From assembly GCA_036226585.1 (NCBI GenBank), contig CP108997.1:2914001-2978000 (forward strand): 64,000 nucleotides of DNA. Reading direction: 5' to 3'. The stretch comes from Streptomyces sp. NBC_00708. GTDB taxonomy: Bacteria; Actinomycetota; Actinomycetes; Streptomycetales; Streptomycetaceae. The translations under genes were made by a program, and so were the position numbers. A model generated the notes under the pieces. It saw nothing but the letters and a program-made list of their open reading frames with translations. It did not search any database and had not been told where the DNA came from. The stretch's first letter is position 1. Every line of letters begins with the position of its first letter. This document shows, piece by piece, positions 34,325-42,526 of the stretch.

Positions 34325-35289
34325 CGGACGGTCTCCTTGGTCGGGGCGGGGATGGCGGTGGCGGTGTCGGTGAGGGCGAAGAAGACGTCGTCGAGGTCGG
34401 GGGTGTGGACGGTGAGCTCGTCGGCCTCGATGCCGGCGGCGTCCAGCCGGTCGAGGACCGCGCGCAGGTCGCGCTGGGTGCCGTCGCTGGGGAGTTGCAG
34501 GGCCAGCGTCTCGTCGTCCCGGACGGTGTCGTCGCCGAGGGCCGCTGCCGCGTCGCGGTAGGCCGTCGGGTCGGTGAACCGGAGGCGGACATGTCCGCCG
34601 GGGACGATCCGCTTGAGCTCGTCGGCGGTGCCCTCGGCGGCGATCTTCCCGTGGTGCAGGACGGCGATGCGGTCGGCGAGTTCGTCGGCCTCCTCCAGGT
34701 ACTGGGTGGTGAGGAAGACGGTCACGCCGTCCGCGACCAGGCCCCGGATCATCTGCCACATGCTGTGCCGGGAGCGCGGGTCGAGACCGGTGGTCGGCTC
34801 GTCCAGGAAGATGATCCTGGGGCCGCCGACGAGGGTCATCGCGATGTCGAGGCGGCGCTTCATGCCGCCGGAGTAGGTGGAGGCGGGCTTCTTCGCCGCT
34901 TCGGTGAGGTCGAACCGCTCCAGGAGATCCGCCGCGACCCGGCGGCCCTCCGCCCTGGACAGATGGTGCAGGTCCGCCATCAGGAGCATGTTCTCCTCGC
35001 CGGTGATCAGGCCGTCGACCGCCGAGAACTGCCCGGTCACCCCGATCTCGCCGCGCACGGCCTGGGGGTCGGCGGCCAGGTCGTGGCCGCCGACGCTGAT
35101 CGCGCCCGAGCCCTCGCCGGGCGAGATCAGCGTGGAGAGGATCTTGACCGCGGTGGTCTTGCCGGCCCCGTTCGGACCGAGCAGGGCGAACACCGTCCCG
35201 GCCGGGATGTGCAGGTCGATCCCGTCGAGCACGGTCTTGTCGCCGTACGCCTTGCGCAGCCCGCTCGCCGCGATGGCCGGGTTCGTCAT
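34321..35289 (-). CDS. ABC transporter ATPase, DrrA (daunorubicin-resistance) type
   Basis: A 322-residue ATPase. Walker A GPNGAGKT is at residues 38-45, the signature SGGMKRR at 140-146, Walker B IIFLDEP at 159-165 and the H loop in VFLTTQYLEEADELADRI. The block TTAVKILSTLISPGEG and the C-terminal LDDVFFALTDT are typical of DrrA-type exporters. It is the middle gene of a three-gene leftward unit: the DUF4097 gene ends 31 bases upstream and the permease overlaps by four bases. The divergent HTH regulator at 36251 probably controls the unit. Confidence 0.94.
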   Translation of the reverse strand: MTNPAIAASGLRKAYGDKTVLDGIDLHIPAGTVFALLGPNGAGKTTAVKILSTLISPGEGSGAISVGGHDLAADPQAVRGEIGVTGQFSAVDGLITGEENMLLMADLHHLSRAEGRRVAADLLERFDLTEAAKKPASTYSGGMKRRLDIAMTLVGGPRIIFLDEPTTGLDPRSRHSMWQMIRGLVADGVTVFLTTQYLEEADELADRIAVLHHGKIAAEGTADELKRIVPGGHVRLRFTDPTAYRDAAAALGDDTVRDDETLALQLPSDGTQRDLRAVLDRLDAAGIEADELTVHTPDLDDVFFALTDTATAIPAPTKETVR

Positions 35290-35320
35290 GGGAGTTGCTC
35301 CTTCGGTGAGGCGTACGGGG

Positions 35321-35989
35321 TCAGAGGCTGCGGGCGGTGATGTCGCCCTGGGTGGTGGTCGCCCTGATGGTCAGGGCGGGCTCGCCGTCGTTCTTCAGCG
35401 CGTTGTCGATGCGGCCGACGGTGGTGCCCGCGTCGAGCACGGCCGGGACGCCGCGCGCCGCGCCGACGGTGATGTCGCCCTGCACGGTGCTGAGGGTGAG
35501 CGCGCCGCGGGTGGCCTCGGTGACGGTCACGTCGCCGCGCTGGGTGCTGATCTCGCCGGGGCCGGTGAGGCGGCCGACGGTGATGGTGGCGTCGTGCCCG
35601 CCGAGCCGTACGCTCGCGGCCTCGTCGAGCTTCACGGAGCCGTAGCCGCCCTCGAACACGACGTCCCCGAGGCGGCCGACGCCCCGGAGTTCGGCGGCTC
35701 CGGCCTTCGCCTCGACGTGCGAGCCGGCGGGGAGCTGGACGGTGATCTCGACGGAGCCGGAGTCGCCGAGGAGGCGGCTCTTCGCGCCCTTGGCGGTCCG
35801 GATGTCCAGGACGCCGTCGGCGCAGGTGACCTCGGTGCGCTCGGCGGCCTTGGTGTCGCGGCTCCTGGAGGCGTCGGCGGGCAGGACCTCGACGAGGGTG
35901 TCGCCGCGGTCGGCGGCGATGAACCGGAGGGTGCCGCCGGGGATGTCGACGTGGGCGGTGACGGCGGAGGGGGTGTCGAACTTCGGCAT
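35321..35989 (-). CDS. DUF4097 beta-helix protein
   Basis: A 222-residue protein made of short repeated beta strands (GDVVFEGGYGSVKL, GEISTQRGDVTVTEATRGALTLSTVQGDITVGAARG), the pattern of the DUF4097/adhesin-like beta-helix family. It has no signal peptide, so it is cytoplasmic in this form. Such proteins often precede DrrAB-like exporters in Streptomyces, as here, but their role is unknown. The ATG at 35989 has AGGAG seven bases upstream. It is the first gene of the exporter unit and divergent from the HTH regulator. Confidence 0.85.
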   Translation of the reverse strand: MPKFDTPSAVTAHVDIPGGTLRFIAADRGDTLVEVLPADASRSRDTKAAERTEVTCADGVLDIRTAKGAKSRLLGDSGSVEITVQLPAGSHVEAKAGAAELRGVGRLGDVVFEGGYGSVKLDEAASVRLGGHDATITVGRLTGPGEISTQRGDVTVTEATRGALTLSTVQGDITVGAARGVPAVLDAGTTVGRIDNALKNDGEPALTIRATTTQGDITARSL

Positions 35990-36053
35990 GGTGCGCTCCT
36001 TCTGCGGTGATGCGAACCCGGTGGCTCGCACTTTCCGATGAGAGAAACGCTAC

Positions 36054-36200
36054 GTTGCGTTCACGAACCCGGCAACACACTTGTTGCATTGAAGTCGCAT
36101 AACCGCACGTCAGAATAGAGAAGTTGAAGCAATGGACTCACGGATAACGCAACGATCGGCACACAGTTCGTTGCAATGGTCTGTCACCGAACGCTATAGT
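36054..36200 (+). promoter_or_regulatory. GTTGC/GCAAC repeat array and promoter between DUF4097 gene and HTH regulator
   Basis: GTTGC or its complement GCAAC occurs at 36054-36058, 36072-36076, 36083-36087, 36149-36153 and 36170-36174; the second and third form an inverted pair with 6-base spacing. The palindrome TTGAAGCAA is at 36124-36132. A good promoter for the rightward regulator, TTGCAA (36171-36176) and TATAGT (36195-36200) with an 18-base spacer, overlaps the last copy. The array is AT-rich for this genome and probably binds the regulator itself. Confidence 0.55.
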
Positions 36201-36250
36201 CGGCGTACCGGCCGCCCCACGGCCGCACCCGCGCCACGAAGGAGAACGCG

Positions 36251-36994
36251 ATGCCGGGAGGCAGGCTCACCCAGCAGGAACGCCGCCAGATCGCCCGGGG
36301 CCTGGCCGACGGCCTGGCCTACGCCGAGATCGCCCGGCAGCTGGACCGCCCCACCTCGACCATCACCCGCGAGGTGACGCGCAACGGAGGCCCCACCGGC
36401 TACCGCGCCGAGGTCGCCCACCGCGCCACCGAGCACCGCGCCCACCGCAGGAAGCAGGCCGCGCCCCGCGACGCACGGCCGCAGCCCCAGCCGTACGGGC
36501 GCGACGCCGAGGCGGTTCGCGCGTACGAGGAGGTGTTCACGACCGTGCTCATGGCCTCGGGCGCGCCGCTGATGATGTCGAGGGTGCTCGCCGCACTGAC
36601 CCTCAGCGACTCCGGGAGCCTCACCGCCGGTGAACTCGCCGAGCGCCTGAAGGTCAGCCCGGCCTCCGTGTCCAAGGCGGTCGCGTTCCTGGAGACCCAG
36701 AGCATGGTCCGCCGGGAGCGCGACGGGCGCCGCGAGCGGTATGTCATCGACGACGACATCATGCACGAGTCGATGATGGCGAGCGCCAGGTCGACCGCCG
36801 AACTCGCCGCGACCGCGCGCGAGGGCGTCCCCGTTCTCGGCACACAGACCCCGGCGGGCACCCGCCTGGAGAACATGGCCCGCTACCTGGACTTCGTCTC
36901 CGAGTCCATAGCGCGCGCCGCCGAGCAGGCCCGCGCCGTCCTGCACACGAAGCCGCCGGCCTCCCCGAGGAAGGAGGAGGGCGCCCCGGCCTGA
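36251..36994 (+). CDS. HTH_38 and MarR/GbsR-like two-domain transcriptional regulator
   Basis: A 247-residue regulator with two DNA-binding modules. Residues 5-45 (LTQQERRQIARGLADGLAYAE, STITREVTRNG) form an HTH_38 domain like that at the N-terminus of IS30 transposases. Residues 92-190 form a winged helix of the MarR/GbsR type (GELAERLKVSPASVSKAVAFLE, RRERDGRRERYVIDD). A helical C-terminus probably dimerises. The ATG at 36251 is preceded by GAAGGAGAA. It faces the DUF4097/ABC exporter operon across an intergenic region with repeated GTTGC sites and is the likely repressor of both directions. The effector is unknown. Confidence 0.87.
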   Translation: MPGGRLTQQERRQIARGLADGLAYAEIARQLDRPTSTITREVTRNGGPTGYRAEVAHRATEHRAHRRKQAAPRDARPQPQPYGRDAEAVRAYEEVFTTVLMASGAPLMMSRVLAALTLSDSGSLTAGELAERLKVSPASVSKAVAFLETQSMVRRERDGRRERYVIDDDIMHESMMASARSTAELAATAREGVPVLGTQTPAGTRLENMARYLDFVSESIARAAEQARAVLHTKPPASPRKEEGAPA

Positions 36995-37022
36995 CACAGG
37001 CTCAGGGCGCCTCCGGTACGGC

Positions 37023-38936
37023 TCACTTGCGGTACAGCGCCTCGATCTCCTCCGCGAAGTCCCGCGCGATCGCGGCGCGCTTCAGCTTCAGCGACGGCGT
37101 GAGATGGCCGCTCTCCTCGGTGAAGTCCACCGGCAGGACGGTGAACTTGCGGATCGACTCGGCCCGGGAGACCAGCCGGTTGGCCTCGTCGACCGCGCGC
37201 TGGAGGGCGGTGCGCAGCTCCTCGTCGTGGACGAGTTCGCGCATCGGGATGCCCTGCTTCTTGCGCATCCGGCACCAGTGGGCGAGCCCGTCCGCCTCCA
37301 GCGTGATCAGGGCGGTGATGAACGAGCGGTTGTCGCCGGCCACCATGCACTGGCTGACCAGCGGATGGGCGCGCAGCCAGTCCTCCAGCGGGGCCGGGGT
37401 GACGTTCTTGCCGCCCGAGGTGATGATGATGTCCTTCTTGCGGCCGGTGATCGTGAGGTAGCCGCCCTCGTCGAGCGCGCCCAGGTCACCGGTGGCGAAC
37501 CAGCCGCCGTCGAGGACGGGCACGGACACCGCGCGCTCGGCGTCCCAGTACCCCTGGAACACCTGCCCGCCGCTGAGCAGCACCTCCCCGTCGTCGGCTA
37601 TGCGTACGGCGGTGCCGGGCAACGGCCAGCCCACCGTGCCCAGGCGGGGCCTGAGCGGCGGGGTGACCGTGGCGGCGGCGGTGGTCTCGGTCAGCCCGTA
37701 GCCCTCGAAGATCTCGATGCCGGCGCCCGCGTAGAACGCGGCGAGCCGGCGGCCCAGCGGGGAGCCGCCGCAGATCGCGTACCGGACATGGCCGCCGAGC
37801 GCGGCCCGGATACGGCGGTAGACCAACGGGTCGTACAGGGCGCGGGCCGCGCGCAGCCCGAGGCCGGGCCCGGGGCCCGTGCCGTGTTCGGCGGCCTCGA
37901 CGGCCTGCCCGTAGCGCTGGGCGATCCGGGCGGCCCGGTCGAAGGAGGAGGCCCGCCCCATCTTCTCGGCGGTGGCCCGGCCGGTGTTGTAGACCTTCTC
38001 CAGGACGTACGGGATCGCCAGCAGGAACGACGGCTTGAAGCCGGCCAGGTCGGCGAGCAGGTCCTCGGTCTGGATCGACGGGGCGTGGCCGAGGCGGACC
38101 CGGGCGCGCAGACATCCGATGGCGACCATCCGGCCGAAGACGTGCGACAGCGGCAGGAACAGCAGGGTGGACGCCGGGTACTTGCTCACGGACTTGAAGA
38201 CCGGGTGCAGCAGCTCGATGGCGTTGTCGACCTCGGCGAAGAAGTTGCCGTGGGTCAGCACGCAGCCCTTGGGGCGGCCCGTGGTGCCCGAGGTGTAGAT
38301 CAGGGTGGCCGGGGTCTCCGGCTCCAGGGTGGCGCGGCGCTCGGCGACGGCGTCGTCCGTCAGGTGCTGCCCGAGCTTCTTCAGCCGGCCGAGCGCGCCG
38401 GTGTCGAACTGCCAGAGGTGGGTGAGCCCGGGGAGCTGCTTGCGTTCCTGGCTGATGATCCGGCCCTGTTCGGCCGTCTCGACCGCGCAGGCGACGGCCC
38501 CGGAGTCCTGGAGGATCCAGCGGGCCTGGAAGGCGGACGAGGTCGGGTAGATCGGCACGGTGACCAGCCCGGCCGCCCACGCCGCGAAGTCGAGCAGGGT
38601 CCACTCGTACGTCGTACGGGCCATGATCGCGATCCGGTCGCCGCCGCGCAGGCCCTCCGCGATCAGGCCCTTGGCGACGGCCAGCACCTCGGCGGCGAAC
38701 TCGGCGGCGGTCACGTCCTGCCAGCCGCCGTCCGGCTGCTTGCGGCTGAGGACGGCGTCGGCGGGGGCCTCGCGGGCGTTGTCGAACGGGATCTCGGCGA
38801 GCGAGCCGCGCCGGACGGGCGGGGCGAACGCCGGTACGGAGACCTGCCGGACGGTGCCGTAGGTGTCCCGCTCCAGTGTCGGCTCGACCAGGGCGGGGAC
38901 GGCGGGTGCGGGGGAAGGTGCGGGTGGCGTGGACAC
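37023..38936 (-). CDS. fadD: Long-chain acyl-CoA synthetase (FadD15-like)
   Basis: A 637-residue AMP-forming ligase that activates fatty acids to acyl-CoA. The phosphate-binding loop LIYTSGTTGRPKGCVLTH, the EGYGLTETTAA motif, and the hinge GDLGALDEGGYLTITGRKKD followed by GGKNVTPAPLEDWLR are all present. The size and the C-terminal RKFTVLPVDFTEESGHLTPSLKLKR are those of long-chain FadD15-type enzymes. GTG 38936 is chosen because GAGGAG lies six bases upstream; GTG 38972 is an alternative. It is transcribed separately from the thiolase gene, behind a 16-bp terminator, but clearly belongs to the same lipid cluster. Confidence 0.93.
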   Translation of the reverse strand: MSTPPAPSPAPAVPALVEPTLERDTYGTVRQVSVPAFAPPVRRGSLAEIPFDNAREAPADAVLSRKQPDGGWQDVTAAEFAAEVLAVAKGLIAEGLRGGDRIAIMARTTYEWTLLDFAAWAAGLVTVPIYPTSSAFQARWILQDSGAVACAVETAEQGRIISQERKQLPGLTHLWQFDTGALGRLKKLGQHLTDDAVAERRATLEPETPATLIYTSGTTGRPKGCVLTHGNFFAEVDNAIELLHPVFKSVSKYPASTLLFLPLSHVFGRMVAIGCLRARVRLGHAPSIQTEDLLADLAGFKPSFLLAIPYVLEKVYNTGRATAEKMGRASSFDRAARIAQRYGQAVEAAEHGTGPGPGLGLRAARALYDPLVYRRIRAALGGHVRYAICGGSPLGRRLAAFYAGAGIEIFEGYGLTETTAAATVTPPLRPRLGTVGWPLPGTAVRIADDGEVLLSGGQVFQGYWDAERAVSVPVLDGGWFATGDLGALDEGGYLTITGRKKDIIITSGGKNVTPAPLEDWLRAHPLVSQCMVAGDNRSFITALITLEADGLAHWCRMRKKQGIPMRELVHDEELRTALQRAVDEANRLVSRAESIRKFTVLPVDFTEESGHLTPSLKLKRAAIARDFAEEIEALYRK

Positions 38937-38983
38937 GGGCGGCTCCTCGGCATGGGGGACGGGCGGGTTCACTGCTGTCGTAC

Positions 38984-39020
38984 GGGGGCCGTGGCGCGGT
39001 CCCGCCGCGCCACGGCCCCC
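38984..39020 (-). terminator. Strong hairpin between thiolase and fadD genes
   Basis: A perfect 16-bp GC-rich stem (38984-38999 with 39005-39020) with a 5-base loop, four bases after the thiolase stop. It should stop most transcription from entering fadD. Confidence 0.8.
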
Positions 39021-39023
39021 GGC

Positions 39024-40292
39024 TCACACGCGTTCGAGAATGGCCGTGACGCCCTGGCCGCCCGCCGCGCAGACCGAGATCAGGCCCCGGCCCGGGGCGT
39101 CCCGTTCCGCGAGGAGCTTGGCCAGGGTGGCGACGATGCGGGCGCCCGTCGCGGCGAACGGGTGGCCGGTGGCGAGGGAGGACCCCGCCACGTTCAGCCG
39201 GTCCCGGCCGACGGGCGCGAGGCCCTGCTTCTCCCAGGCGGCCAGCGTGGCCAGCACCTGGGAGGCGAAGGCCTCGTGGATCTCGAAGAGGTCGAAGTCC
39301 TCGATGCCGAGCCCGGCCCGCTCCAGCAGCCGGGGCACCGCGTAGGCGGGCGCCATCAGCAGCCCGTCCTCGCCGTTCACGTAGTCCACTGCGGCGGTCT
39401 CGTACAGCGAGAGGTACGCCTGCGGCTCCAGGCCGTGCGCCTCGGCCCACTCCTCGCTCGCCAGGAGCACGGTCGCGGCGCCGTCCGTGAGCGGCGTCGA
39501 GTTGCCCGCGGTCATCGTCGCGTCCGGGTGGCCGGTGCCGAACACCGGCTTCAGCGTGGCGAGTTTCTCCACCGTGGAGCCGGGGCGCAGGTTCTGGTCC
39601 CGGTCCAGGCCCCGGTAGGGGACGACGAGGTCGTCCAGGAAGCCCCGTTCGTACGCGGCGGCGAGCCGCTGGTGGCTGGTGGCCGCGAGGAGGTCCTGAT
39701 CGGCGCGGGCGATGTCCCACTGCCGGGCGGTGAGCGCCGCGTGGTCGCCCATCGAGAGGCCGGTGCGGGGTTCGGCGTTGCGCGGGATGTCCGGGACGAG
39801 GTGCCGGGGCCGTACGCCCGTCAGCGCCTTCGCGCGGGCGCCCGCCGACTTCGCGCGCCGGACGGACAGCAGCAGCCTGCGCAGTTCGTCGTTGACGCCG
39901 AGCGGCGCGTCGCTCGTGGTGTCCGTGCCGCCCGCGATCGCCGAGTCGATCGCCCCGAGCATGATCTTGTTCGCGGCGGCGATCACCGCCTGGAGGCCGG
40001 TGCCGCAGGCCTGTTGGACGTCGTACGCGGGGGTGCGCGGGTCGAGCCGGGAGCCGAGGACCGTCTCGCGGGCCAGGTTGAAGTCGCGGCTGTGCTTGAG
40101 GACCGCGCCCGCCGCGAACTCGCCGACGCGCTCGCCCCGGAGCCCGAACCGCTCGACGAGACCGTCGAGCGCGGCGGTCAGCATCTGCTGGTTGGAGGCC
40201 TGCGCGTAGGGCCCGTCGGAGCGGGCAAAGGGAATGCGGCTGCCACCGATGACCGCGACGCGGCGGGGCTGCGGGAGTGCGAGGGGAATCAA
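39024..40292 (-). CDS. Acetyl-CoA C-acyltransferase (thiolase, FadA2/FadI type)
   Basis: A 422-residue thiolase for acyl-CoA breakdown or condensation. Nucleophile Cys96 lies in DVQQACGTGLQAV, the general-base histidine in GHPFAATGAR near residue 378, the EIHEAFASQ block near 345 and the second cysteine in VCAAGGQGV near 410. The start is uncertain: the best available codon is TTG 40292, since no ATG or GTG precedes the conserved RRVAVIGG block. It is divergent from the high-molecular-weight fabG gene, with a palindromic operator between. The neighbouring FabG and MaoC genes reproduce the fadA2-fabG4-htdX arrangement known from mycobacteria. Confidence 0.92.
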   Translation of the reverse strand: MIPLALPQPRRVAVIGGSRIPFARSDGPYAQASNQQMLTAALDGLVERFGLRGERVGEFAAGAVLKHSRDFNLARETVLGSRLDPRTPAYDVQQACGTGLQAVIAAANKIMLGAIDSAIAGGTDTTSDAPLGVNDELRRLLLSVRRAKSAGARAKALTGVRPRHLVPDIPRNAEPRTGLSMGDHAALTARQWDIARADQDLLAATSHQRLAAAYERGFLDDLVVPYRGLDRDQNLRPGSTVEKLATLKPVFGTGHPDATMTAGNSTPLTDGAATVLLASEEWAEAHGLEPQAYLSLYETAAVDYVNGEDGLLMAPAYAVPRLLERAGLGIEDFDLFEIHEAFASQVLATLAAWEKQGLAPVGRDRLNVAGSSLATGHPFAATGARIVATLAKLLAERDAPGRGLISVCAAGGQGVTAILERV

Positions 40293-40327
40293 CTCGACCA
40301 GCTCATCTCGACCAGCTCCTGACTCTT

Positions 40328-40349
40328 GAGTAACCTTACTCCGGAGTAA
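40328..40349. promoter_or_regulatory. Palindromic operator between divergent thiolase and fabG genes
   Basis: TTACTCCGGAGTAA (40336-40349) is a perfect palindrome, and GAGTAACCTTACTC (40328-40341) is a second inverted repeat sharing one half-site. Three GAGTAA/TTACTC half-sites in 22 bases would bind one or two TetR dimers; the TetR gene at the end of this cluster is the likely partner. Confidence 0.7.
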
Positions 40350-40377
40350 ATCTACGACCGAGCAGGGAGTCTGGACA

Positions 40378-41697
40378 ATGGCCGACCGCTATCTGCACCT
40401 GACCGGCACGGCACCCGGCAAGTTCCTCACCCGGAAGCTCGGCCTCCCGCAGCCCACCCGGCTGCGACGCTGGACCCCCGAGGCGCCGGCGCCGACCGGC
40501 CCGGTCCTCCACCTCACCGCCGGGGACTCCGCCGTCACCGAGGACCTCGCCGCGCTCCTCACCGCCACCGGCCTGGAGGTCACCGCCCGCGCGGACCGGC
40601 CCGCCGCGCTCGTGCTCGACGCGACCGCCGTGGACACCGCGGCCGGGCTCGGCGCCGTGCACGCCGCCCTCCACCCGGTCGTCCGCTCGCTCGCCCCCGG
40701 CGGCCGGGTCGTCGTCCTCGGGGTGCGGCCGTCCCCGGACGACCACCACCAGGCCGCCGCCCAGCAGGCCCTGGAGGGCTTCGTCCGCTCCCTGGGCAAG
40801 GAGATCGGCAAGGGCGCCACCGTGCAGCTGGTGCGCATCGCCCCCGGAGCCGTCGCCGCCGCCGAATCCACCCTGCGCTTCCTGCTCTCACCCCGGTCCG
40901 CGTACGTCAGCGGCCAGGTCATCGAGGTCACCGACGCCGCCCCGGACGAGGTCGCCGACTGGGCCGCCCCGCTCGCCGGCCGCACCGCCCTGGTCACCGG
41001 CGCCGCCCGGGGCATCGGGGCCTCCGTCGCCTCGGTCCTGGCCCGCGACGGCGCCCGGGTCGTCTGCCTGGACATCCCGCAGGCCCGGGAGGACCTGGTG
41101 CGCACCGCCGACCGCCTCGGCGCCACCGCGCTCCCCCTCGACATCACCGCCGAGGACGCCGCCGAACGCATCGCGGCCGCCGTCCCGGACGGGCTCGACA
41201 TCCTCGTGCACAACGCCGGCATCACCCGCGACCGGCGGCTCGCCAACATGCCCGCCGAACGCTGGGCCTCGGTCATCGACGTCAACCTGGACAGCGTCCT
41301 GCGCACCACCGACGCGCTGCTGAAGGCCGGCACGCTCAACCGGGGCGGCCGGATCGTCGCCACCGCCTCCATCGCGGGCATCGCCGGCAACAACGGCCAG
41401 ACCAACTACGCGGCCAGCAAGGCCGGCATCATCGGCCTGGTCCGCTCGCTGGCCCCGCGCGCCGCCGCCGACCACGGCGTCACGGTCAACGCGGTGGCCC
41501 CCGGCTTCATCGAGACGAAGATGACCGCCGCCGTCCCGCTCCTCATCCGCGAGGCCGGCCGCCGCATGAACTCCCTCGCGCAGGGCGGTCTCCCGGTCGA
41601 CGTGGCCGAGACCACCGCCTGGTTCGCCCAGCCCGCGTCGACGGCCGTCAACGGCCAGATCGTCCGGGTCTGCGGCCAGAGCCTGCTGGGGGCGTGA
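40378..41697 (+). CDS. fabG4: 3-oxoacyl-ACP/CoA reductase, high-molecular-weight FabG
   Basis: A 439-residue short-chain reductase of the FabG4 type, with an extra N-terminal flavodoxin-like domain (about residues 1-195) before the catalytic Rossmann domain. The NADH-binding motif VTGAARGIGAS begins near residue 204, NAG is in DILVHNAGITRD, the catalytic Ser in VATASIAG and the Tyr/Lys pair in NYAASKAG near 344-348. Mycobacterial FabG4 reduces long-chain 3-ketoacyl-CoA. The ATG at 40378 starts MADRYLHLTGTAPGKF. The next gene starts five bases after its stop, so the two are one operon. Confidence 0.93.
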   Translation: MADRYLHLTGTAPGKFLTRKLGLPQPTRLRRWTPEAPAPTGPVLHLTAGDSAVTEDLAALLTATGLEVTARADRPAALVLDATAVDTAAGLGAVHAALHPVVRSLAPGGRVVVLGVRPSPDDHHQAAAQQALEGFVRSLGKEIGKGATVQLVRIAPGAVAAAESTLRFLLSPRSAYVSGQVIEVTDAAPDEVADWAAPLAGRTALVTGAARGIGASVASVLARDGARVVCLDIPQAREDLVRTADRLGATALPLDITAEDAAERIAAAVPDGLDILVHNAGITRDRRLANMPAERWASVIDVNLDSVLRTTDALLKAGTLNRGGRIVATASIAGIAGNNGQTNYAASKAGIIGLVRSLAPRAAADHGVTVNAVAPGFIETKMTAAVPLLIREAGRRMNSLAQGGLPVDVAETTAWFAQPASTAVNGQIVRVCGQSLLGA

Positions 41698-41701
41698 CGC
41701 G

Positions 41702-42526
41702 ATGAGCCTCGCCCTCTCGCTCGCCCGGGGCGCCGTCACCTCGCCCTTCAAACGGGCCGGACGCCCCGGCGCCACCCTCCCCACCGACCGCCTCCACCTG
41801 CCGGCCGCGTCCCTCGCACCCGGCCCCCTGGCCGCGTACCGCACGATCTGCGGCTTCCCGGCGACCGGGCCGCTGCCGGTGACGTACCCGCACGTCCTGG
41901 CGTTCCCCCTGGCCATGCGGCTGATGACCCGCCCCGGCTTCCCGCTCCCCGTCACCGGCCTCGTCCACACCTGGATCGAGATCACCGCCCACCGCCCGCT
42001 CCAGCCGGACGAGCTGCTGGAACTCACGGTCTACGCGGCGGAGTTGAACCCGCACCGGCGCGGCACGGAGGTCACCGTCGTGACCGAGGCGCGGCTCGCG
42101 GGAGAGCTGGTGTGGGAGTCCCGCAGCGGCTATCTGTCCCGGCACGCGACGCGCACGGAGGCCACGGCACCACCGGCCGGGCCTTCGGAGGGCTCCCCGG
42201 CCCTCCCCGCCGTCGCCGAGTGGCGGCTGCCCGGCAACCTCGGGCGGCGGTACGGGGCCGCGTCCGGCGACCGCAATCCGATCCACCTCCACCCGCTGAC
42301 CGCGCGGCTGTTCGGCTTCCCCCGGGCCATCGCGCACGGCATGTGGACCGTGGCCCGCTGCCTCGCCGAGAACCCGGATCAGGGCCGTATCCGGTTCGTG
42401 CGGGCGGACTTCCGGGCCCCCGTGCTGCTGCCCGGCACCGTCACGTACGCCACCGACGGCACGGCGTTCCAGCTGCGGGGAGGCGGCGACGGCGAGCGGG
42501 TGCACCTCACGGGGACTACGGGCTAG
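41702..42526 (+). CDS. MaoC-family (R)-3-hydroxyacyl dehydratase, HtdX-like
   Basis: A 274-residue double hot-dog protein. The C-terminal half carries the hydratase-2 motif in GRRYGAASGDRNPIHLHPLTARLFGFP (catalytic Asp and His around residues 190-195); the N-terminal half is a degenerate hot dog. Together with the FabG and thiolase genes it should dehydrate 3-hydroxyacyl-CoA or ACP. It follows fabG by four bases, so the two are co-translated. Its 3' end overlaps the convergent TetR gene by 11 bases. The homologue in mycobacteria is HtdX, next to fabG4. Confidence 0.9.
   Translation: MSLALSLARGAVTSPFKRAGRPGATLPTDRLHLPAASLAPGPLAAYRTICGFPATGPLPVTYPHVLAFPLAMRLMTRPGFPLPVTGLVHTWIEITAHRPLQPDELLELTVYAAELNPHRRGTEVTVVTEARLAGELVWESRSGYLSRHATRTEATAPPAGPSEGSPALPAVAEWRLPGNLGRRYGAASGDRNPIHLHPLTARLFGFPRAIAHGMWTVARCLAENPDQGRIRFVRADFRAPVLLPGTVTYATDGTAFQLRGGGDGERVHLTGTTG

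Noticed and set aside
36251..36994. An IS30-type transposase remnant, suggested by the HTH_38 domain
   Set aside because: There is no DDE catalytic domain and there are no terminal inverted repeats. The rest of the protein is a MarR/GbsR-like winged helix.
37104..40322. A 1072-codon open frame antisense to fadD and the thiolase gene
   Set aside because: It is repetitive Gly/Arg/Val sequence without motifs and runs through a 16-bp terminator. It is a mirror of codon bias.
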